DNA from: Bacteroidaceae bacterium
Lineage (GTDB): Bacteria > Bacteroidota > Bacteroidia > Bacteroidales > Bacteroidaceae
Direction of reading: 5' to 3'
Length of the DNA: 64,000 bases
NCBI GenBank assembly: GCA_024401305.1
Contig: JAKSLI010000007.1
Location: 1-64,000 of the forward strand
The notes below the pieces were generated by a model. That model did not search any database and had not been told where the DNA came from. It saw only the letters and a program-made list of their open reading frames with translations. The stretch's first letter is position 1. The number at the start of each line of letters is the position of its first letter. Shown here one piece after another: positions 58,839-64,000 of the stretch. The position numbers and the translations under genes are program-made.

Positions 58839-61730
58839 TTACTTATTCAAGTATTTCTTACCATTGACGATAACGATGCCCTTGGCATCAGCGTTCACCC
58901 TTTGACCTTGCAAGTTATAAACATTCTGCATTCTGCACTCTGCATTCTGCATTGAAGAAATGCCTGTTGCCTCCTTGCCTGCGAAGAAGAATGAAACATT
59001 TGCCACAGCATCCTGGCGAGTAGCAAGCTGAGTGAAGTCGAACTTGCGAGTATCGCTGTACATCAATGTGCGTCCAGGGTGTTCGTTGCGGTCGTAAGTA
59101 ACGTAGAACATATAGCCTACAGCCTTGCGTCCGAGGTCGCTTGCAATGGTAAGTTCCACATTGCCGCCAGTGTATTCAAGAGGCTTGTCGAAAGCAATCT
59201 CTGTCTTGTTAGCAGAAGGAGTGAGCTTCATCTTGCCGTCAAACACGAGTTCGCCCTCATTGCTAAAGAAGTTGTTCATGCCATTGTTGTCAGTATTGCG
59301 AGCATAGATGCGAACAGGAACCTCCATGTCAACAGCAGTAGTAAGGGTAGTGTAATAGAATGTCACTGCCGACAACTTGTTGCCGCTATTTGCATTGAGT
59401 TCCTTTGCAAGATAGATGGTCTGTGAAGCGCTGAACGGAGTGTAGATGTCAACAGGAAGTTCCGATGTGACATTTGAGCCTGACTTGATGTCAGACCATG
59501 CGCCCTGAGGCATTACGTTCACGCTGAACATGTCAGTAGTGTTGTTGCTCTGGTAAGCGTCATCGTCTGTTTCAACCTTGCAGCAGATGTTCATCTTGCC
59601 CTCAGCAGAAGGAGTCCACTTGATGGTTACTTCCTCCTTTGCAGCAGGTGCAAGAGTCTTGTTGTACTGTTCTGATGCCAACAGATTGCCTTCCTCATCA
59701 ACAATGCTTACTGTGTATGACTTGAGTTCCATGCCACCCTTGTTAGTAACCACGGCAGTGTAAGTCTGCTCAGAGTTCTTTACTGGGAGTGATGTTCCCT
59801 TAAGGTCAGAGATGGCAGCGTCGATTGGCTGTTCCTCTACGATGCTGATGTTAGTAATCTGTGCAGGAACGCGATTGCGGAGCTGGAAGCCGATACAGTA
59901 GTCGCCAGTCTTGTCAACATGAACTGCTACCGAATGATTCTCAAAGACAATCATGTTCTCCTCGCCATCTACGACAGCAAGCTGCTGTGTCTGCGACTCA
60001 ATAGTGTTTGACTCGCCGAGAGTGATTGTGTAGTTGCAAGGGAAAAGTCCGTTGCTACTCATCAATCGGATGGCATAGCTGAGAGAATAGTACTTGTTGG
60101 CATCAAGATGAATAGGAGCGGAGATGAACCAGTCGTTGTTCTTTGCATTAGGACTGAGCATGCTCTGCGACATATACTTCATGAACCAATCGGCAGTTCC
60201 TGCGTAGTTGTTCTCGCGATACCAAGTCTCGCCGTCGCCGTCACCGTCAATGATTGTCCAAAGACGGAAATCCTCATCGTCAGAGAAGTTTGATGAATAT
60301 GGAACCTCAAGTGCAGTACCAGCCACAACGATGTTTGTCTCTGCTACAACGCCTTCGCCCTTCTGACTCTTGGCTGTTATCTGATAGCTGTAGCCCTTTG
60401 TTTGGCTGATAGTGTTGTCTGTGAATGATGTAGCTGTAATGTCTGTAGCTACCTTCACTCCGTCTGGTTGACGAACGATGCTATAGGTAAGCTTTGAATC
60501 ATCAAACCATCCGTTATTCATACCAATGACAGGCTTCTTCCATGTAATCTGCACATCATTGCCGTTGCCAGTCTTCTCTGCCTTTGCACTGACTACAGCA
60601 CCAGGGAAGTCGATGCCTACATAAGTTGGCACAGACACGGCAGCGCGTCCTTCACCTTGAGCAGACACAGGAACGAGACGATATGTCACTACGCCTTCCT
60701 CAACATTATTGTCAAGATATTCGCCTTCAGAACCCGGTTCAAGGTCTGCAAGGGTAGCTATGAGCTTGTCATTACGGTAGATCTGTATGCTGATATTGCC
60801 CTTGATAGGAGCATCATCATTGTCAACAGTAGGATTAATCCATGTGAGTGTAGCAGCCTTGATACCCATGGAAGCAGGCGCCACATTGAAGTCTGTTGGC
60901 GCTGCTGGCGCTGTAGTGGATGCTGCGTATGGGTCGGCATAGAGACCTATGATTTCTGAATGATTGCCGATGGTTCCCATGCTTTCGTGACCCACATACT
61001 CATCAGTGAAATAGAAACGGATGAGTGTAGAAGTGGCATTCTTGTCGAAAGAAGTCCAATACATGTCGCCAGTCTTCTCGTTGAATGTTGCCGACTGCAT
61101 AGAGAACGGAATGATGCCTGTCTCATCGATGATGTCACCAAGACGACCATTTCGCTTGTTGATGTCCCAGAGATTGCCTTCGCTGTCAATTCCATAGAGG
61201 TTGCCATCGTTGGCAGCAGCAATTGTTTGGATACTGATTGTCTTCTGACCGCCTAAGAAGGTAGCCACGCCTGTTTCTGGGTTGATAGCGTAGAGACCAA
61301 GTGTGTAGTCGCCTTCAGGAGTGTTTTCAAGCACATCAAGACCCAAAGCATAGAACTGGTCTGTGGTCTTGTCGTAAGTCATATCAGTGAGGATAAGACT
61401 TGTAGCCTGGTCTATATACAAATCGTAAGTGGCAATGGTCGATACTTCACCAGTGGCAAGATCGATTGCCTTCATGGCGTCGCAAGTGTATTCCGCAGCG
61501 CACATCAAGTACATCTTGCCATTACGGCAAGCAGCAGCGCGAACATTCTCGTCACCAAGATCATATTCCACCTTGACATTACCAGGATTCGCAACATCAA
61601 AGGAAACAATCTTGCATTGAGTTCCGCTTTTGTCATCATAAACTCTCACTCCATAAACTCTTGTAGATGCAAAGAGAGAGATGTTGGCAAACATAATGAA
61701 TGTTACCAACAATGTAAAAAATCTAGTCAT
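58839..61730 (-). CDS. Secreted protein with fibronectin-III and cleaved-adhesin domains (963 aa)
   Basis: Signal peptide 1-21, an N-terminal beta-propeller-like part (about 25-265), two fibronectin type III domains (about 275-370 and 375-470), a cleaved-adhesin/MAM-like domain (about 478-640, with WFISAPIHLDANKYYSLSYA), a CARDB-like domain (about 645-745), and a C-terminal sorting region (VYNLQGQRVNADAKGIVIVN). Just before that, MQNAECRMQN is encoded by a heptanucleotide array (58925-58957). -7 box TAACTTTG at 61809-61802. Probably outer-surface, working with the other two sorted proteins. Confidence 0.8.
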   Translation of the reverse strand: MTRFFTLLVTFIMFANISLFASTRVYGVRVYDDKSGTQCKIVSFDVANPGNVKVEYDLGDENVRAAACRNGKMYLMCAAEYTCDAMKAIDLATGEVSTIATYDLYIDQATSLILTDMTYDKTTDQFYALGLDVLENTPEGDYTLGLYAINPETGVATFLGGQKTISIQTIAAANDGNLYGIDSEGNLWDINKRNGRLGDIIDETGIIPFSMQSATFNEKTGDMYWTSFDKNATSTLIRFYFTDEYVGHESMGTIGNHSEIIGLYADPYAASTTAPAAPTDFNVAPASMGIKAATLTWINPTVDNDDAPIKGNISIQIYRNDKLIATLADLEPGSEGEYLDNNVEEGVVTYRLVPVSAQGEGRAAVSVPTYVGIDFPGAVVSAKAEKTGNGNDVQITWKKPVIGMNNGWFDDSKLTYSIVRQPDGVKVATDITATSFTDNTISQTKGYSYQITAKSQKGEGVVAETNIVVAGTALEVPYSSNFSDDEDFRLWTIIDGDGDGETWYRENNYAGTADWFMKYMSQSMLSPNAKNNDWFISAPIHLDANKYYSLSYAIRLMSSNGLFPCNYTITLGESNTIESQTQQLAVVDGEENMIVFENHSVAVHVDKTGDYCIGFQLRNRVPAQITNISIVEEQPIDAAISDLKGTSLPVKNSEQTYTAVVTNKGGMELKSYTVSIVDEEGNLLASEQYNKTLAPAAKEEVTIKWTPSAEGKMNICCKVETDDDAYQSNNTTDMFSVNVMPQGAWSDIKSGSNVTSELPVDIYTPFSASQTIYLAKELNANSGNKLSAVTFYYTTLTTAVDMEVPVRIYARNTDNNGMNNFFSNEGELVFDGKMKLTPSANKTEIAFDKPLEYTGGNVELTIASDLGRKAVGYMFYVTYDRNEHPGRTLMYSDTRKFDFTQLATRQDAVANVSFFFAGKEATGISSMQNAECRMQNVYNLQGQRVNADAKGIVIVNGKKYLNK
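58925..58957 (-). repeat. Heptanucleotide array inside coding region
   Basis: ATTCTGC, ATTCTGC, ACTCTGC, ATTCTGC units on the plus strand; in frame it gives MQNAECRMQN, placed exactly between the last domain and the sorting region. Confidence 0.85.
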
Positions 61731-61908
61731 TAAATAGTTGTAAATAGTTTGGGAATAATATTCTTTTTAATAGTTTTTGTGCAAAATTTGAATTTAGATT
61801 GCAAAGTTACACATTATAATATAAATTAAAGAAAATTGAGTGAAAAACTTCTCAAAATATCCAAATTTGCGAGTATATGAACGATTTTTATGAGTATGTC
61901 GAGCGGAT

Positions 61909-64000
61909 TTATTGCTTAACGAGTTCGAAGACGCGTGAGGCGAATTCGTCGTAGTCGTCAAACTTGAGCTCGATACCTGTGTTCATGAGCACGCGGCCAG
62001 AGACTGTCTTGCCGTCAAGGTATGAGCGGCGCTTCTCGTCAACGACGTTGATTTCACGAATCTTGTACTGTGCATTCTCGTCGAGACCTGCCATGCGAAC
62101 GAGAGGGAAACGCTGGATCTTGAAGCTGCGGAGCTTGTAAGCGAAGAACACTGCCTTGTCCTTGTTTTCAGAGACATACATGAGAGAAGCGAGGTCTGGG
62201 TTGTCGTATGGTGAAACGAGACGATACTGGTCGCCGAACTGCACTGTCTCGCGAATCTTCTTGTACTCGGCAATAGCCTTCTTCGCAAACTCAAACTCGT
62301 CCTTGTTCATTTCCTTTGGCTGCATCTCCATGCCAAGGCGACCGCTTGAAGCTACATCAAAGCGGAACTTGATAGGGATGTTGCGACCTGTGTTATGGTT
62401 AGGCGATGTACTGACATGCTGTCCCATAGACATCGCTGGATAGAAGTAGCTTGTACCCCACTGGATGAACACACGCTGGAGAGCGTCGGTGTTGTCCGAT
62501 ACCCAGAATTCATCGAAGTAAGGCATAGAACCGTAGTTTGTGCGACCGCCACCTGAACCGCAAGCCTGGATGACCTTGTCAGGATACTTTGCACGAACGC
62601 GCTTGAATACCTTGTCAAGACCGAGAACATAATCTACATAGAGGTTGCTCTGCTTGTCCTTTGGCAGATAAGGCGAACCGTAGTTTGCCATTGGGGTGTT
62701 GCAGTCCCACTTTATATAATAGAGGTCTGGGAAGTTACCGAAGAGGTCGTCAACAACCTTGAAGACAAAGTCCTGAACCTTAGGGTTCGTAAGGTCAAGG
62801 AGAGCCTGCGTGCCACCACGACCAAGCTGAAGAGGACGAGCACCAGCAGTCAATACCCAGTCTGGGTGCTTCTCGAAAAGTTCCGACTTGGTGTTTGTAA
62901 ACTCAGGTTCAATCCATATACCGAACTTCACGCCCGACTTCTTAGCCTGATCGAGCAGACCCTCTATGCCGTGAGGAAGCTTCTTCTTGTCAACAACCCA
63001 GTCGCCGAGAGTAGAATGGTCGTCGTTACGCTGGTACTTGTCGCCAAACCAACCATCGTCCATAACGAAGAGTTCTCCGCCGAGCGATGCGATGTCGTTC
63101 ATCATGCCCGCCATGCCTTCCTCGTTGATATTGAAATATACGCCCTCCCAAGAGTTCAAGAGAATGTCGCGCTTCTTGTCGCCATGGGCAATCATACCCT
63201 TGCGAGCCCACTTGTGGATATTGCGTGAAACACCACCAAGACCCTTGTCTGAGTAAGTGAAGGCAAGCTTTGGAGTAGTGAAGGTCTTGCCCTTGTCGAG
63301 GTGATACTGTGACGCATAGTCGTCAATACCTGCATAGAAGAGGTGGTAGTCCTGGTCGGTAGTCTCAATGCGAAGCTTGTAGTTGCCGTTCCAGCAGAGC
63401 ACGGCACCGATGCAACGACCGCTGTTTTCCTGTGGCTTTCCGTCAAGCGAGATCATGATCTCTGGGTGAGTAGTGTGGGCATTGCGTGCACCGTCAGTGT
63501 TTGCAATGTACATGCCGCCCATGTCAACCTTCTCTGTCGTTACGCGAGTCTCGTCAGCCCATGTGCCGTGAAGGTGGGAAGTCCACACATCACCGCGACG
63601 GATAGGCATGAAGCCAGAGTCGTAATGGTTGAGGATGATTTCCTTCTTCTCGTTGTTTGTTATCTCAGTCCATGTTTCGATGATGTCCTGAGCATCGTGA
63701 GTTTGGTAGAATACCGTCACGCATACAGGATAGATCTTGTCCTGCATCTCAATGCGATAGAGCTTTCCGTCGGCAGTAGCCTCTTCTGTCATGTTCTTGT
63801 ATTCAAGAGCAAGCGTTTGGTTGCCGTCAGCATGCTGCAACTGAAGGCACGAAGGATAGCTGTAAGATGTGCCGAACACAGGATAAGCGTCCATCCAAGC
63901 CTTTGGAGTTCCGTCGAAATCCTGCATCGAAATCTTGTCGCCATAATAGCGCACCTTGAGAGCATCGCCATCCATTGCGGTGAGCATCAGCGACGAATTG
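61909..64000 (-). CDS. Alpha-galactosidase, GH36 family (5' end outside window)
   Basis: At least 692 aa of a GH36 enzyme; the frame runs through the window edge, so the true start lies beyond 64000. N-terminal supersandwich, then the catalytic barrel: GIEGLLDQAKKSGVKFGIWIEPE, YYIKWDCN (nucleophile Asp), CGSGGGRTNYG, and DEFWVSDNTDALQRV (acid/base Asp). It cleaves alpha-1,6-galactose from raffinose-type sugars and galactomannan. It ends 179 bp before the surface-protein genes; this suggests a carbohydrate-use neighbourhood together with the GH105 and acetylesterase genes. Confidence 0.9.
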   Translation of the reverse strand, partial: NSSLMLTAMDGDALKVRYYGDKISMQDFDGTPKAWMDAYPVFGTSYSYPSCLQLQHADGNQTLALEYKNMTEEATADGKLYRIEMQDKIYPVCVTVFYQTHDAQDIIETWTEITNNEKKEIILNHYDSGFMPIRRGDVWTSHLHGTWADETRVTTEKVDMGGMYIANTDGARNAHTTHPEIMISLDGKPQENSGRCIGAVLCWNGNYKLRIETTDQDYHLFYAGIDDYASQYHLDKGKTFTTPKLAFTYSDKGLGGVSRNIHKWARKGMIAHGDKKRDILLNSWEGVYFNINEEGMAGMMNDIASLGGELFVMDDGWFGDKYQRNDDHSTLGDWVVDKKKLPHGIEGLLDQAKKSGVKFGIWIEPEFTNTKSELFEKHPDWVLTAGARPLQLGRGGTQALLDLTNPKVQDFVFKVVDDLFGNFPDLYYIKWDCNTPMANYGSPYLPKDKQSNLYVDYVLGLDKVFKRVRAKYPDKVIQACGSGGGRTNYGSMPYFDEFWVSDNTDALQRVFIQWGTSYFYPAMSMGQHVSTSPNHNTGRNIPIKFRFDVASSGRLGMEMQPKEMNKDEFEFAKKAIAEYKKIRETVQFGDQYRLVSPYDNPDLASLMYVSENKDKAVFFAYKLRSFKIQRFPLVRMAGLDENAQYKIREINVVDEKRRSYLDGKTVSGRVLMNTGIELKFDDYDEFASRVFELVKQ

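Overview
The window looks like chromosomal DNA of a Bacteroidales bacterium, most likely Prevotella/Segatella. The evidence is direct: repeated TAnnTTTG (-7) boxes with TTTG-like -33 boxes 19-20 bp upstream, weak or absent Shine-Dalgarno sequences, fimbrillin/FISUMP and Omp28-type surface proteins, DUF4230 and DUF4292 families, and three large secreted proteins ending in a type IX secretion-like C-terminal sorting region. No tRNA, rRNA, CRISPR array, transposase, integrase or prophage structural gene was seen.

Layout. 1-1100: a small Zn-ribbon protein, then a structured RNA element with a decayed HTH gene in its transcription unit. 1360-2544: a secreted alpha/beta hydrolase. 3034-5973 and 11641-13921: two ECF sigma/anti-sigma cassettes, each followed by secreted proteins of unknown function. 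6151-9009: Fic protein, Vsr-like endonuclease, SDR epimerase. 9164-9844, 15845-18388, 19897-21909 and 22153-23694: an ABC ATPase, a MacB/FtsX permease, a thioredoxin-fold protein and a response regulator/histidine kinase pair. The first, second and fourth carry the same two-part palindromic operator just upstream of a recognisable promoter; the third is divergent from the fourth and shares its operator region. This suggests one scattered regulon. 23908-25314: ammonium transporter. 25641-28768: six tightly packed genes, mostly unrecognised, starting with a catalytically degenerate metallophosphoesterase; a small sigma factor follows on the other strand. 30880-33245: GH105 hydrolase, LpxH, DUF59 protein. 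33508-37357: AAA/DUF4143 ATPase, a ParE-type toxin with a short overlapping antitoxin, and a fimbrillin-FISUMP lipoprotein with a tiny leader gene. 37472-37847: second copy of the structured RNA. 37934-39379: two DUF4230 proteins. 39857-47820: dGTPase and, divergently, a housekeeping run (dut, TPR, DUF4292 lipoprotein, EnvC-like, rbfA, VanZ-like, lipoprotein). 47938-49275: ffh. 49465-64000: sialate O-acetylesterase, Omp28-type protein, 1840-aa and 963-aa surface proteins, and a GH36 alpha-galactosidase cut by the window edge.

The most unusual content is between and across the genes. (1) Two diverged copies of a roughly 335-375-nt RNA have matching hairpins, a shared promoter and a terminator. 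(2) A second, roughly 185-nt RNA (51032-51217) has a textbook promoter and terminator. (3) The window is dense in short repeat elements of several kinds: G/C-rich hairpin repeats that sit exactly at stop or start codons or lie in frame inside genes; islands of 7-, 8- or 9-nt tandem units, often in inverted arms behind a TTTCGC-type hairpin; a 230-bp element bounded by a 16-bp direct repeat; a 252-bp inverted repeat; AT-rich palindromes; and 45-bp hairpins. These elements have remodelled several proteins (Vsr, the permease, the histidine kinase, an anti-sigma factor, the acetylesterase).

All functional calls come from reading sequence only; no database search was run.
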